Assembly: GCA_963576725.1 (NCBI GenBank)
Contig: OY755243.1
Span: forward strand, 38,053,243 to 38,117,242
Source: Azorinus chamasolen
Lineage: Eukaryota; Mollusca; Bivalvia; Cardiida; Solecurtidae
Direction of reading: 5' to 3'
Length of the DNA: 64,000 bases
Positions 1-11,768 of this stretch are shown here, in pieces (position 1 is the first letter of the stretch; the number at the start of each line of letters is the position of its first letter). Below the pieces are notes generated by a model. The model searched no databases, was not told the origin of the DNA, and saw only the letters and a program-made list of their open reading frames with translations. Both the position numbers and the translations under genes were made by a program.

Positions 1-259
1 TGGTATACATGTGTTTCTCATTTTGCTGCACAGTTTGAGGAGTAACATGTCAAGGTCAAGGTCATCCTTCATGGTCAAAGGTCACACACTTTAACATTGG
101 CCATAACTTTTGAACCAGTAGAGATACAGACTTGATATGTGGTATGCATGTGCACCCCATGAAGCTGCACAGTTTGAGGGGTGACATGTCAAGATCAAGG
201 TCATCCTTTAGGGTCAAATATCATATCGAGGGGGCATAGTGTTTCACAAACACATCTTG
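1..259. repeat. Family F dispersed repeat, copy 1
   Basis: GGTCAAGGTCATCCTTCATG, GGCCATAACTTTTGAACCAG and GGGGGCATAGTGTTTCACAA. The core phrases occur twice within this copy. Similar repeats are common in bivalve genomes. Confidence 0.6.
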
Positions 260-482
260 TTAAACCTTTACCTCATGAATATAAAAAATGAGACATGATG
301 AATATTAATTGACTGTATTTTTATAATGACGTATGGACTTAAGAATTTCTTTCATGTGAGAAACTAAAAATATTAGATTTGTATTTTTCAATATTTAAAG
401 GAAACGGGGCAGACCCTGACAGATCAGATTGCTCCTATAGAATCAGTCTGTTTGAAAGGCATGTCTATGAGGTAATGGTTAA
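260..482. mobile_element. Family A palindromic MITE
   Basis: Ends TTAAACCTTTACCTCATGAA and GAGGTAATGGTTAA. Centre GCAGACCCTGACAGATCAG and AATCAGTCTGTTTG, decayed. Confidence 0.55.
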
Positions 483-825
483 ACTTCCGAATGCTCTTGG
501 TTAATTTTTATCCCCCCACACGGGATTGGAGGCATATAGCATTACTTTTGGCTGTTCATATGTATGTCCTGGCATTGTTTCGTTGTTTAATCCTTTTTGC
601 CCATGGATTGGCATAGGGCCTTATACTTTCTTCCACATTTGTGCATTATTTCCTACAAAGTCTTGTGTGCCTAGTTCCTCCTACTCTAATGGGAGGGTAT
701 TCTTCAAACTTCCAAAGGTGAACAAGCTGATCAGGATCAGTTCTGTCTACTAATGGGATTATGTAGTTCTCTTACATCAGAAGATAGAAAAAATGTTTAT
801 TAGTGCTGTAACACTTTTGCTCATA

Positions 826-1037
826 TAAACTCTTTTTCACACTTTCGCAAACAGGGCAAACCCAGATCAGAAAGCTCACATCTGATCAGGCTCCGCTTTG
901 TTTATGAAATCATAATAGATCTGACTCCATAGTTTTTATAGCAAACATTCATGTGAAGATATGCCATTTTAAAAAATCAGCAAAAAATATTCATGATGTT
1001 AATTTTTCTTAAGGTATTCAATATTGAAGGAGTAAAG
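826..1037. mobile_element. Family A palindromic MITE
   Basis: Centre CAAACAGGGCAAACCCAGAT / ATCTGATCAGGCTCCGCTTT, then the typical CATGATGTTAATTTTTCTTA and GAAGGAGTAAAG end. It abuts laminin exon a by about 200 bases. Confidence 0.55.
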
Positions 1038-1245
1038 AATGACTAGCAGTCCATGTTAATACACATTTGTAACAGCATTTTCATTAAAAGACTGATTAAA
1101 CTGGTACCTTGGACATGTATATCTTTAATCACATACTTGTATATCTTTTTAAAATTAACCTCATGATTGAATATCTTTTCAGATTGATAATATTTTTGTA
1201 TGATTATATTTTTCACATTAATCACATGCATGTATATCTCTTCAG

Positions 1246-1399
1246 ATTGACCATAGTGTAAGAGGCAGTATCAGAAATTTGAAGGTGAACAAAAATTTGA
1301 AGACATTTAAAGATTCCACAATGCTGCGAGGTGTTGACAGGTGCTTTTCAAAGGTTGAAAAAGGAGCTCACTTCACAGGAGACTCTTATGCAGTATATG
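1246..1399 (+). CDS. Laminin-like exon a (end of LG4, start of LG5)
   Basis: Acceptor CTCTTCAG ends at 1245 and donor GTAGGT starts at 1400. It is read in phase 0 and leaves one base over. It encodes GSIRNLKVN, a linker Cys, and FTGDSYAVY, the start of LG5. The exon before it must lie upstream of the window; I found none in 1-1245. Confidence 0.82.
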
Positions 1400-4300
1400 G
1401 TAGGTGGAAGTAATGTATATATGTAATACACAAGGCAAGTGTGATCTAATTCGCTAAAATCTAATTGTTTAACTCTTTATCTGTTTAATACTCGTCTTAG
1501 AAATAATGACATCGTGAATATTTATCAGGGGAATTTTCATAATAATACATGAACACAAGAGTTGTTTAATATGACACACTTATATAATTTTATATGCGAA
1601 CCGAGCAGACCTTAATCAGATGGTTCCTGTCTGATCTCGGTCTACACCATTTACAAAGGCATGAAAAGGCATTTATTTGGGGGAAAGGGTTAAAGAGTTG
1701 TGATGTAATTATTTACCTTCAGTGATTTTCTTAGCATTCTTAACCCTTTACTCCATGAATATTTATATGTACACAAGAATTTTTTTATTGGTAGAAACTG
1801 TAGAGTCAGATCTATTACAACTTCATGAGCAAACACAGCTGACGCGAAAAAGCGTTTATATGAAGGAAAGGGTTAACATGTGTAGGCTAGATTCACTATG
1901 TTATTTCATACATGAGAAAGTCAAATGGTAGATCAGAATTGAAAATGGGAAACCAATTCTCTATTTATTGATTTTTATTCGAAACTTTCATGAGAAAGCA
2001 ATAAACACTTTAATTAACACCATAATCTTAGATGAAGCACCAGTTCGTCTCCCAACATCACTCTTAAAACATAGTGGATGAATTACTGAAACCCTAACTT
2101 TTTTGGTCCAGATAGGAATCCAAGTAATGTTGAGTCAGGTCAAGATCCAAACTGTTTTTACACACTGACACTGTTATCGAACAGAAATTGGAGAGATAAA
2201 AATATGTTGAGATCAATAGCAGTGACCAAATTGGTTAATTCTTTCAGATTCACAATTCAATGTTGGCAAAGATCTTGAAATAGACCTAGAATTCCGTTCT
2301 ACCCAGACTGATGGTATTCTGGCAACGTTAACGAACAGCAATAACGCACTTGCCCTGCAGCTCCATAAGGGACAGGTAAGCATTGTATGCTGTAAACAGT
2401 TACGTTCCAGATAATTAACTACATAGACAGTGATAAAGATCAATGCAGATTTAAATGAATTATTCTGTTTTTTGGCTGCTCAAATAGTAAAGAAAGAGTT
2501 GTGGCATTACGAGAGACTTGAGTGATGTGATAGATAATAATAAAATCACTTGTTTAGATCCAGAAGAAACGGTTCATTGCTCATAGTGTGCAATATCTCT
2601 CACCATATCTACTACTTTGTGTTTTAATTAAAAAACGGAATGAAATTCTACTCATCATGCCACCCCATGAAAATAAGGGGTTATATTGTTTTGTCTCTAT
2701 TAGAGACAGAGATTTCATACTTGGTATAGATACTCATCTTATAAGTCTGCAACATTTGAGTGGTGCCATGTTAGTTTCAAGGTCACACTTCAAGGTCAAT
2801 TGTCAATATAGTAGGTCAGCTACTATTGATTTGGCATACATTTCATAAACATCTCATCTCTTATTATGTTATGGGCTTTACTTTTCTAATGCTAGATTTT
2901 CAAAGTGGAATAGTCAGTCTTTACATTACCAGAAATGAGCTATTGTAAACATGCACCCACTGTTGTCATTTAGTCTCTGACACTACTTTTCATTCAAACG
3001 ATATCATGTTTGAAACCTCTGGATGGGACATGATAGACTGTGGATGGATGTTCCTTAGCTGATCTTCTACCAAAGTTGTTGAAAAATGGGAAATGGTTGT
3101 TATGGTAACCAAAATGGTCATTATTTTAATTGTCTCCCATTTGTGTGTCATTTGCTAGAAGGGTGACACATTGCAATCATTCTCTGTAATCTGTCTGTCC
3201 ATCCATCTGTCATGCTTTCTTCATACTTCAGCCAGCAGGTGAAACATACATGTGTTTCATCTAAGACTGTTTTTTACTTTTATAGGTGTTGTGTGAGCTA
3301 TAACTTTCTTTCACATTAACAGAATTTTGAGTACATCTTAATCATGAGTAAGTAGTCTGTGCTAGGGCTTGATATGCTGCCTAGATGCATCTAGACTTTT
3401 AACAGTAGGTTCTATGCAGAATTAAAGTTTGGTCTAAAGCATTACAGATGCCAGTTTATTTGTCTGGCATTCAAAATGTCAATAGTTGAGTATGTAAATG
3501 TATATGTTTCAGGTAAAATTCAGTGTGATTGCTGAAGGCACACAAGCTACTGCAGAGACTGCTTATGGTGGAATTTACAGTTTATGTGATAACAGCTGGA
3601 GGCGTGTACAGGCCAAGTGGGTCAGGAATGTGGTGACCATACAGGTGGATGACCAGGAGCCAGTTCGAGCAACATTGCCAGAGGACATCACAGAAACTAC
3701 CACATCTAATACCCTGTTCCTTGGTGGAAAACCAGGTATAGGCTTTAGTTGTCAGAAAGGTGTAGCTGTATGTCTGCTTATGCCTTTACCTGATAGAGAT
3801 GCTTTTTGACACCTTTGCCAACAGAGTAGACTCTGATTAGATAACTCCTGTTGAAGACCTCTAATCAAGGTCTACTATGTTTGCCTATGGAATGATACAG
3901 ATGTGATTATACAGTTTCTGCTTGTTCATAATGCCATTATAAAAATTCAGCTAATAAATATATGTATGTATACAGTCATTATTTCGTTATGACCATTCAT
4001 CAGGTAAAGAGTAACATTTTAAGCTCTTTTGTTCCACGCAAATCAGTCAGAGCATGTTGGAATATTGAGTAAACAGAAATTACCTTTAAATCCCCTTACT
4101 TATTTACATGCTATGCATAAAGCAGTGATACAAGTTTTGTGCCTAAACTGAACCATGTTACATTTGATAAAGGCCAAAAACTTATCACTTTGTCTAAAGT
4201 TTGTGACAATTTAGCTTCTGGATTATAATCTTTAACCCTTGACTCCACTAATATTAATGTCAGAAATAATGACTTTATGAATATTAACTAGCTGAATTTT

Positions 4301-5549
4301 TATAATGGCATCATGTACAAGAGAATTTTTACCATGGCAGAAACTGAGTAGATCCTAACCAGACAGCTCCTACTGGAGCCATCTGATCTGGTTCTACACT
4401 GTTTGCAAAAGTACCAAACTCCGTATCTATTGAGTATATGATAACTCTTTGCCATCTGCTGCACATTGCAAATTGGGTACAAACTATTTGCATATAGGTT
4501 ATGACAATTTCACCTGCTAACACTTCACACAGGTTAATTATGAAATATAGTTGAACTTTGATATCTCAAACTTCTTGGGACCATACAAATTGCTTTGACA
4601 TCTTTGACAGTTGGAGTCATCTGGTTTCTAATCTGAACAATTTCTCAAGTTCACAGCTTAATGCAGGTCTAAAATAATGCTCATACAGGAGCTTTCATTA
4701 TTACTTTCAGCCTGCATTAAGCAGTCACGTGTATTTCTATTGCTGTGATGCATTTGTATTATAAAGTTTGGAAGGATATTGTAAATTTTGGAAGGACCAA
4801 ACTTTTACTTTGAATTGTCGGGAAGTTCAAATCATTCGAGTTGGAAACATCGAAGTTCAGCTGGATTGAGATTATCTTTGCAAACAGTTTGCATTGGGAT
4901 CCAAACTATTTAACTCCAGATCATATTTTTGAAAACAAATAGAAGAAACATTTAACTTTCAGAATTGAACAAAAATTAATCTAAAGAGTTATTTCTTATG
5001 TATTTGGATAGACAAACTTAGGCAACTAGTGCAAACCAAGATCAATTGGCTCTTGAAGGAGTTGGTTGATCAAGGTCCACACTACAGGTATTTGCCACTA
5101 TGTCAGTCTGATTCAAAATTATCAAAATGATAAAATTATAAATTCAGTCTGATTCAAAATTATCAAAATGATAAAATGATAAATTATTTAGCTTTAATAA
5201 CAGAGGAGCTGAGATTGAGTGTCTGAATACTTTAATAGTGTAGTTAGGGTATTAGATTACTGAAATGGTCTTGCTCTTATTAAATTGTCTGTTGCAGCAG
5301 TTATGCAAAAATAAATTCAAAATGTGCTTTATGAAAATCCAAAGTGCTTTATAAACAAAAATAAACAGAGTATTCAATTATTGCTTATAAAGAATATTTG
5401 TATTTTCAGTGGCATCCAATTCTAAGGCTGTGCTTACATCCAGAGGCTTCACCGGGTGCCTGAGAAATGTGAAAATAAACAACAATATGGTAGACTGGTT
5501 TAGCATTGACACTGTCCTAGTCCACAAGACTTCCTGTCCACTGGTGTAA
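1246..5549 (+). CDS. Laminin alpha-like chain, C-terminal end (LG4 end and LG5), 5' partial, four exons
   Basis: Spliced reading frame joining 1246-1399, 2248-2375, 3513-3735 and 5410-5549, giving 214 residues and a TAA stop at 5547-5549. Every junction is AG/GT and the intron phases (1, 0, 1) keep one frame, which is strong evidence for a real gene. The protein starts in the closing strands of one laminin G domain (GSIRNLKVN), passes a linker with Cys (GVDRCFSKVEKG), then holds a complete second LG domain: FNVGKDLEIDLEFRS, TDGILATL, LCDNSWRRVQAKW (the usual C-D-x-x-W strand), GCLRNVKIN, and ends in SCPLV. Laminin alpha chains end in five LG domains with a terminal S-C-P stretch, so this is the LG4-LG5 tail, which in known laminins binds dystroglycan, heparin and integrins in basement membranes. 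One oddity: the first LG domain reads GS where GC is usual. The rest of the gene lies upstream of the window. Agrin or perlecan are less likely because of the ending; homology search was not possible. Confidence 0.86.
1469..1693. mobile_element. Family A palindromic MITE
   Basis: TTAACTCTTTATC start and GGGGGAAAGGGTTAA end. Centre GCAGACCTTAATCAGATGG / CTGATCTCGGTCTAC. Confidence 0.6.
1740..1876. mobile_element. Family A MITE, internally deleted (137 bp)
   Basis: Both ends are intact (TTAACCCTTTACTCCATGAA and GGAAAGGGTTAA) but only GCAAACACAGCTGACG is left of the palindrome. This is a useful deletion form for defining the ends and the TTAA target. Confidence 0.6.
2248..2375 (+). CDS. Laminin-like exon b (LG5 first strands)
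   Basis: Acceptor TTCTTTCAG ends at 2247 and donor GTAAGC starts at 2376. Joined in phase 1 it reads DSQFNVGKDLEIDLEFRS then TDGILATL, typical LG strands. Ends in phase 0. Confidence 0.85.
2660..2855. repeat. Family F dispersed repeat, copy 2 (laminin intron 2)
   Basis: CACCCCATGAAAATAAGG, TTCAAGGTCACACTTCAAGG and TCATAAACATCTC; decayed. Confidence 0.5.
3513..3735 (+). CDS. Laminin-like exon c (LG5 core)
   Basis: Acceptor TATGTTTCAG ends at 3512 and donor GTATAG starts at 3736. Phase 0 in, phase 1 out. It encodes the LCDNSWRRV strand, then VTIQVDDQEPV and TLFLGGKP, the usual order of an LG domain. Confidence 0.88.
3778..4012. mobile_element. Family A MITE in laminin intron 3
   Basis: Centre AACAGAGTAGACTCTGATTA / TCTAATCAAGGTCTACTATG; end CATCAGGTAAAG. 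It follows laminin exon c by about 40 bases. Confidence 0.55.
4232..4450. mobile_element. Family A MITE
   Basis: TTAACCCTTGACTCCACTAA start; centre CAGCTCCTACTGGAGCCATC; right end decayed. Confidence 0.55.
4547..4868. mobile_element. Family B MITE, long subfamily
   Basis: Ends TTGAACTTTGATATCTCAAA and the near inverse GAAACATCGAAGTTCAGC. The core is the B palindrome GCTTAATGCAGGTCTAAAAT / CCTGCATTAAGC. The same arrangement occurs at 58337-58637 and, more diverged, at 10820-11105. Confidence 0.6.
5410..5549 (+). CDS. Laminin-like last exon (LG5 end, stop)
   Basis: Acceptor TGTATTTTCAG ends at 5409. It encodes GFTGCLRNVKIN and DWFSIDTVLVHKTSCPLV, followed by TAA at 5547-5549. The final Cys pairs, in known LG5 domains, with the Cys of the GC motif. 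Confidence 0.88.
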
Positions 5550-5830
5550 ACCAGTCAATGTATAGTTGTCTGCCATATTTTATACACTAGTTTATTATAC
5601 AACACAAATGAGATTTTTTTTACCTTGGGAGAAGATATGGACAATGGAGTATGGTGAGATTTCAGCAAAGAAGAGAAAGATCTGTATTGACATTTGTACA
5701 GCACCTTAAAATCCTAAGGTGTATATAGGTTATTGTATTTACAATGTAGTAGTGGAACTGAAAAAAATTCTTCCAAAACAAAACAAGTGTCAAACACTTC
5801 TACTGCAATAAATCATGTGACAAAAAGTAT
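5550..5830 (+). terminator. 3' UTR and poly(A) signal of the laminin-like gene
   Basis: AATAAA at 5807-5812 lies 258 bases past the stop codon, followed by a T-rich stretch near 5838-5860. This is the first canonical hexamer after the stop. The cleavage site itself cannot be seen. Confidence 0.55.
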
Positions 5831-5956
5831 CTATAAGCTTTTTATGTTGTAGTAGACTACTTTAAGTGCATGATTAAAACATTTTCTTTTTGTGTTTTTG
5901 TGTTGGCAGAATTCATGAAAATGTTCTTGTGTTGTTTATTATTTGAGCTTTTAACC

Positions 5957-6209
5957 CTTAACCCTTTCCCTCATACAAACGTGTTTTCATGCATTTGCAA
6001 ACAGAGTAGACCCAGATCAGACGGCTCCTAGAGGAGCCGTCTGATCAGGGTCTACTCTGTTTGCTAGTGGAATCGCAAAGATCTGTGTCTTTACTTTCTA
6101 AAATGGCTACAATGTTCCACCTTCCATATTTCTTTACAACTATTTTGTCCATGAATAATCAGTAGGTATTGAAATTCGTAATAAACACAGAACAGGGAAC
6201 CAGGGTTAA
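5957..6209. mobile_element. Family A MITE with near-perfect 33-bp hairpin arms
   Basis: The palindrome spans about 5995-6063 (GCAAACAGAGTAGACCCAG to CTGTTTGC), with one mismatch between arms; centre CTCCTAGAGGAG. It lies just past the laminin poly(A) signal. Confidence 0.65.
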
Positions 6210-6235
6210 TGTGAGGGAACCAAGTATACAAGACC

Positions 6236-6397
6236 TTTGCAAACAGTGTAGACCCAGATCAAAGGGGAACCATTAAATAGGAGTCTGCACTGTTTGTCAT
6301 AAATTTCTTCAGTGATAAATTTTGATGCAACCTTTTGTTTGGTTAATATTTAGAAAGGAAGGAGCCAGGTTTATTTATTAAGCAGATTAAGGATTAA
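6236..6397. mobile_element. Family A variant (A-prime), partial
   Basis: Centre CAAACAGTGTAGACCCAGAT / GTCTGCACTGTTTG. It ends in AAGCAGATTAAGGATTAA, a different terminus from ordinary A copies; the same end occurs at 17464 (inverse) and 19155. Confidence 0.5.
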
Positions 6398-6784
6398 TAT
6401 GGTTTGAAGTTTGTCAATGGTAGCCTATATCAATTGTATAGGACACAATTGGACCGCTATATTTTGAAGACTGGCATACCTTTATGCAAGTCACTTTCGT
6501 AATATGTGTTTCAGAAGGAAACATTACTTGGTATGTGTCATAGGGCAATTGACATTATTCAGTTTCCAAGTATGACCACAAGTTTAGCAACCATCCAAAT
6601 ATTCATAGGCACCGGTATAATTATGATCTAATTAGTAGTATTTGTAGATGTTTACGCTAATATTATACGGGTCAAATATCCTTCCTTGTATCATTAATTT
6701 TGTGCAATGGATGAATTTATATTTCAGAGATTTTGTATGTTTTGAGCAAGCTATAAATTCATGTTTTTGCTTTGACTCATTTTT

Positions 6785-7045
6785 ATGCCCTCAAGATATA
6801 AATTCAGAGCATATTGTTTCTGGCTTGTCTGTTTGTGTGTTGATCTGTCTGAAACTTTAACCTTGGCCATAACTTTTAAGTATTAAAGATAGAGACTTCA
6901 TACATTGCATGTGCACTCACCCCATGAAACTACAACGTTTGGGTGGCACCTTATTGGGGTCAAGGTCAAACTTCAAGGTTAAAACTGTAGGTCAGGGTGT
7001 CTGTTGGGGGCATAGTATTTCACAAACATCTTCTTTGTTACTGCC
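6785..7045. repeat. Family F dispersed repeat, copy 3
   Basis: GCCCTCAAGATATAAATTC start, GGCCATAACTTTTAAGTATT, GGTCAAGGTCAAACTTCAAG and GGGGGCATAGTATTTCACAA. Confidence 0.6.
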
Positions 7046-8057
7046 TAAGTTATCACTTGCAGTAGGCTAGATTGTTTATCGCAAAACCTTTGTGTGTCCA
7101 TTTAGACAATGTTGGTACATGTAAATACATGTAATTTATAAACTTGTGCACTAGATTGTACTTTGCTTTCTTTTTGGGAAAAACAAAATACCGTTGATTT
7201 TTTCCATCTGATTTGAGGAACTTTTAGAACTGTACATGAAAGTGGAAAATGTCATTGTTTTGGAGTTTTATTCCCTTAAGATAACTTTGACCCACTGGAA
7301 TAGCCATTAAATCTGTCTAAAGCTTAGTTTTAAGAGAAATCGTTTGATCCTCGTGAGACATTCTAACCCTTATATCTGCCAAGCAAAGGTCTTAATATAT
7401 CATTTGTGTGCTAGGCCAGTAATTAAATAGTGTACTATACTTATTCTTAGTAATGCCCTTGCCAAGTATATCCCCAAAGCTAAAGAGTGTGGAAGTCTGT
7501 TATAATGCTTTATGATCCCTGGGCATTAGTGTGGATAAGTGCTGGACAAAATTGTTTTGTACAGTCATTTGCTTCTGATCGCAGACAAGGTATGCACAGG
7601 CATGCATTCATCAGTCATGCATAAGGCTGTATTATAATTGCTAGAGTGATGATGATGAATTTGGCATGCAGAAACCAAAAGTTAAAATTTCATATTTGCC
7701 ATGTGTTTGTTTGCGTCATATGTGCCAAATGTTGTGATTTGAATATCAGATGTTTCTGAAGCTGCTGCTGTCTTTTTATCAACATTGTATTTTGCCAACT
7801 TTCCACAGAACATTGAAACATTCTAATTTTGAAGATATTTCAAACATGTAACTTAACGATCAGTGTTTGAAGTATGACAACCCATATACAGTTCAGAAGC
7901 CAGTGTTCCAAAAAGTGATTATTTTACTAGTTCTCTTCTTAATACAGACAGGTTTTGCATCACCTGTATGAGACATGTCTTTGGTTCAAGTTCTTACTAC
8001 TATTGTTTGTGCTAGAACTTTGGCATATCCATTTGCAAATGCCAATGTTTGTATTGT
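7046..8057. other. No feature seen
   Basis: AT-rich sequence with no long ORF, no family A-H match and no tandem repeat that I could recognise. Confidence 0.5.
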
Positions 8058-8268
8058 AAATCTGTCGTAAGCGACACATTAAAACATTTCTAATTCTGGA
8101 TCTTTTAAGCAGGTAGTGGATTAATGCAGGACAAAACTAATGCAGAAATCCCAACAGGAGCTTTCTGTATTATTTTTACTGTGCATTAAGCAAGTACCTG
8201 ATTTCTTTTTAAAGTTTCGTATGTTTAATCAGTAAGTGGTTGTCATTTAAAACAGGTTTTACTGTACA
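8058..8268. mobile_element. Family B MITE
   Basis: Core TTAATGCAGGACAAAACTAA / GTGCATTAAGCAAGTACC; right end AACAGGTTTTACTGTA. Confidence 0.55.
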
Positions 8269-9063
8269 GTGCAATCCTAAATTAGCGGCCATATTTTTAA
8301 ACTATGGCAGCTGAGTCAAGACTTTGGTAGCACACCCTAAGCTACAGTGCTTGTTCTATCACACCTAAACTGCACTTCAATGTGGGAAACTGATCTGGAT
8401 ATGAATTCGTTGTACTGTTCAATGGTATGCTTTCACACAGCAGGGCCAACATTCAACTTAATTCAATATTTCTTGAACTGGCAAAAAGTTCCCTTTTGTC
8501 AGTATCCATATATTTATATATAGAAAGATATTGCAACACATACCCTAAGCATTCGGACAAACATCCACAAGTAGTGAAGACCCAAAATCAACTACTCCTG
8601 AAGGATCACTTTGAGCAGGGTCTTCACTATTTGCTATTGTATCAATCTAATTTAAAGTAAATCAAAATGGTGCCATATTGAATTATTCAGCTTTACAATC
8701 TTGTGGAAGCAGGAGATGGGGTGTTTCAGCTTTACAGTCTTGTTAAAGAGAGAGATGGGGAGTCTGAATATTTAGGGTAGATAGGGTACATGTAAATCCC
8801 TCTTTATGTTTTATATACTATGTATATGTTAACTGTTGTATAAATTCCTGTATGATTTTTTGTACATTGATATTTATAAGTAGCTAGATAGGTAGTCTTT
8901 TTGTAAAAAAAATATGTATAGTAAAGTAGTTATAAATCTAAATTCAGTCTACATACTATATAGAAGGTTATTTCTGTGGTTGAATTATTTTATGATTTAA
9001 GCCAAAAGCATCATGGTAATATAGAAATTAATATTAAAATCTAAAGAAGCAGTCATTAGATTA
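8269..9063. other. No gene; A-prime trace and local duplications
   Basis: A decayed A-prime centre lies at 8565-8645 (AGTGAAGACCC / GGGTCTTCACT). An imperfect duplication of TTTCAGCTTTACAGTCTTGT lies at about 8687-8760. Confidence 0.45.
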
Positions 9064-9336
9064 TTTAACCATTTGCCTAATGAACATTTATGCTTAAAAT
9101 TGATCACTTCATGAATATTCATGAGCTTAATAATGTATAACAATTACATTGTTATAGGTAACTTTTTCAAATGTATTTTGGCTTTATAGATTATAAAAAC
9201 TGCTGGATCAGATCTATATAATTGCATAAGTAAACAGAGCAAATCCTGATGAGATGGCTTCTATGGTAGCTGTCTGATTTGAGTCTACTCTGTTTGCAAA
9301 GGCTTGAAACATTGTTTAGGTAAAGGAAAGGGTTAA
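9064..9336. mobile_element. Family A MITE
   Basis: TTAACCATTTGCCTAATGAA start and GTAAAGGAAAGGGTTAA end. Centre AAACAGAGCAAATCCTGATG / TTGAGTCTACTCTGTTTG. Confidence 0.6.
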
Positions 9337-9966
9337 GTAAGCACATTTACATCTACTTATTTTACCATTCAGGTATCTGGTGTAAACATTTAAATACAGT
9401 GTACATATGATACAAACTAATAGTGTGACTTTGAACAAACCAACCAACCAAACACTCGGTACTCAGTAGTTAGTACATATACTATACTTACATACAGAGG
9501 AATCTTGTTAAACGTTAAGGTACAGGTACTCATTATTTCAGTTTTAACTTTGAAATCTGTCATGAAAAGTGTCGTAGATACCAGTACATGTACAAAACAA
9601 TTAACCAAACAGCACAGTCATGTAAGTCCTTTACTGCAAGTGTACTATTATTTCCTGAGATAAGATATGTACTATTTTGTTTCTTTGATTAGTGTAATTT
9701 GCTCAAATGTACATTTATAAAACTAAACAGATAATGATAAACAGAACAGTGACACTTTCATCATGCAAGATTTTTCACATCAGCCACATTTAGTCTCTAA
9801 ATAGCTTCTAGCTAATGTTAAATGTTATTCTGTAACACCCGACTATACATAAAGTTTCTTGTATCAGCATTGAAAGGCTTTTATTGGAAAAACCTTTTGA
9901 CATGTGCACTACTTGCAATATTGTTTTGCATTAGTGTTCAATGCATTTGATAATTGTCTTTTGTGT
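9337..9966. other. No feature seen
   Basis: No recognisable gene or repeat family; short ORFs lack any conserved pattern. Confidence 0.45.
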
Positions 9967-10108
9967 ATAGAACCTGTCTTATGCAGCCAATCACTTATTG
10001 CACATAGGCGTCTTGAAAAACAAATGGTTGCTTAATGCAGGTCAAAAGTAATGTAGAAAGTGCCAAGAAATTTCTGCATTACTGTTGACCTGAATTAAGC
10101 CACTACCG
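9967..10108. mobile_element. Family B MITE
   Basis: AGAACCTGTCTTATGCAGCC start; core GGTTGCTTAATGCAGGTC / GACCTGAATTAAGCC. Confidence 0.5.
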
Positions 10109-10243
10109 AAGTTAAGCAAACTTAGCAAATTTATATCTAGATTAATCTAAATAGTTTAAATGCTTAGATTATACCTGTTAACATTGGATAAAGTGCTGGC
10201 AGAATCTCTGAAATTTGAAAGCCACAGAAATAACCAGCTATTG

Positions 10244-10440
10244 ATTAACCCCCTATTGCATATTTACTACAACAATTCTAAATATTTGGCAAACAATGTA
10301 GATCCAGATCAAACTGCTCTGGGAGGACCAATTGATCAGGGTATACACTGTTTACTACTTCATATTAGTTTAAAGTTAACAAAATGGTGCCAAGTTGATT
10401 TTACAAACCAGTGGAGTTGACCAACTGGTTGACCGAATAA
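10244..10440. mobile_element. Family A variant (A-prime)
   Basis: TTAACCCCCTATTGCATATT start; centre CAATGTAGATCCAGATCAAA / TTGATCAGGGTATACACTG. Related shorter copies lie near 5010-5095 and 8565-8645. Confidence 0.45.
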
Positions 10441-10819
10441 TTAAGGTGAAAGAGATTACATCACAGTGTAAATGTCCTATCATAATGAATGGTTCATTGC
10501 TAGATTGAAAATCTGAGAGATCGACGTAATAGAACAGAATATTTTGATACTGGTAACTTTTGAGACTTCTCTTAACAGTTTGAATATGATTAGATTGTCA
10601 AATCCATGGTATCTGATCAATATCCTATATTGCCACTCTGGTTGTAATTTGTGCACATCTACAAAATTTGTTAACATTTTAAAGTACATTTACTCTAAAT
10701 TTTAGTTTTACTGCAAATGTGCATGTTGTTCAGTATGTCATTTAACCCCGTATGTATACTTTTAACTGTGCATATTAACTTTTAGAAACAAAATGTTTTA
10801 TTAAAAAGACTTTATATAC

Positions 10820-11105
10820 AGTGGAACCTCAATAACCCAAACCTGGATAACTCGAACATTAGGATAACACGAACTGAAAGTTCGGTCCTACCAAAACTTA
10901 CAATACAGAACTGCTCTAAAATGTATAACTACACATATTTAGCAACATATGTGTCAGCCTAATGCAGATCCAAAGTATAACTTTAGACCTGCATTAAGCT
11001 ATGAACTTGAGATATTGTCCAATTAAAAATCAGATAAATCTAACCTTTGTTATCCCGAAATAACATGTATGATCCCTTGAAGTTTGAGATATTGAAATTC
11101 AGATG
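10820..11105. mobile_element. Family B MITE, long subfamily
   Basis: AGTGGAACCTCAATAACCCA start and TTGAGATATTGAAATTCAGA end; core CCTAATGCAGATCC / GACCTGCATTAAGC. Confidence 0.5.
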
Positions 11106-11768
11106 TATTAAAATTTTTAAAAAAAAATATGACTTTGAAAACAAGAGTATTTGGAGATAACTTTCATGGCAGGATATGTGTAATGGGTGGTCCTTAGAGA
11201 GGACTAGGGTGTTTGTGATACCCGAACCTTTCCTGGCCCCAGATTTGTTGGAATTGTAAAACTTACCTCATTATTATATCACATGGTGAGTGTCATAAGT
11301 TTGGCTTATATAAAAAAACACATTATCAGTTGTTACACCATTCAGGTTAGAGCCATCTGTATGAATTTGCTTTCATAATTAAAAACACGACAGTCTAATT
11401 GAAATAATAAAAAAGTACCCACTTGATGTCTGCGAGTTTGTTAGTTTTATTCATTTTCCTTGTAGCTCAGTTGATGAAACAATAGATTATACAGTTACTA
11501 CTGAGCTAACGAAAAGAGACCAATGCAAGTACTTTGGTATACATCTGAGGTTCTACACCTGAGCAAACATTGTTGATAGAAAATGTCTTCATGTTTAGAA
11601 TTCTGAGCACACCTATTTCCATTTCATTTCAAAGATCTTAATGTATAGTGTAGTATCTCAGTGTGTCAATCCCGTCAATTTGCCAATACTCTGCAACAAT
11701 TTAATGACATTTTGTTTCTTGAGATACCTGTATGCTTGAAAATGAAGAAACATGTGAAATACCCATTT
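11106..11768. other. No gene seen; tRNA-like words at 11463-11570
   Basis: TAGCTCAGTTGATG resembles an A box and GAGGTTCTACACC a poor B box, too far apart for a tRNA. I see nothing else. Confidence 0.35.

Noticed and set aside
11463..11570. tRNA gene or tRNA pseudogene
   Set aside because: The A-box-like and B-box-like words are too far apart and no acceptor stem can be drawn.
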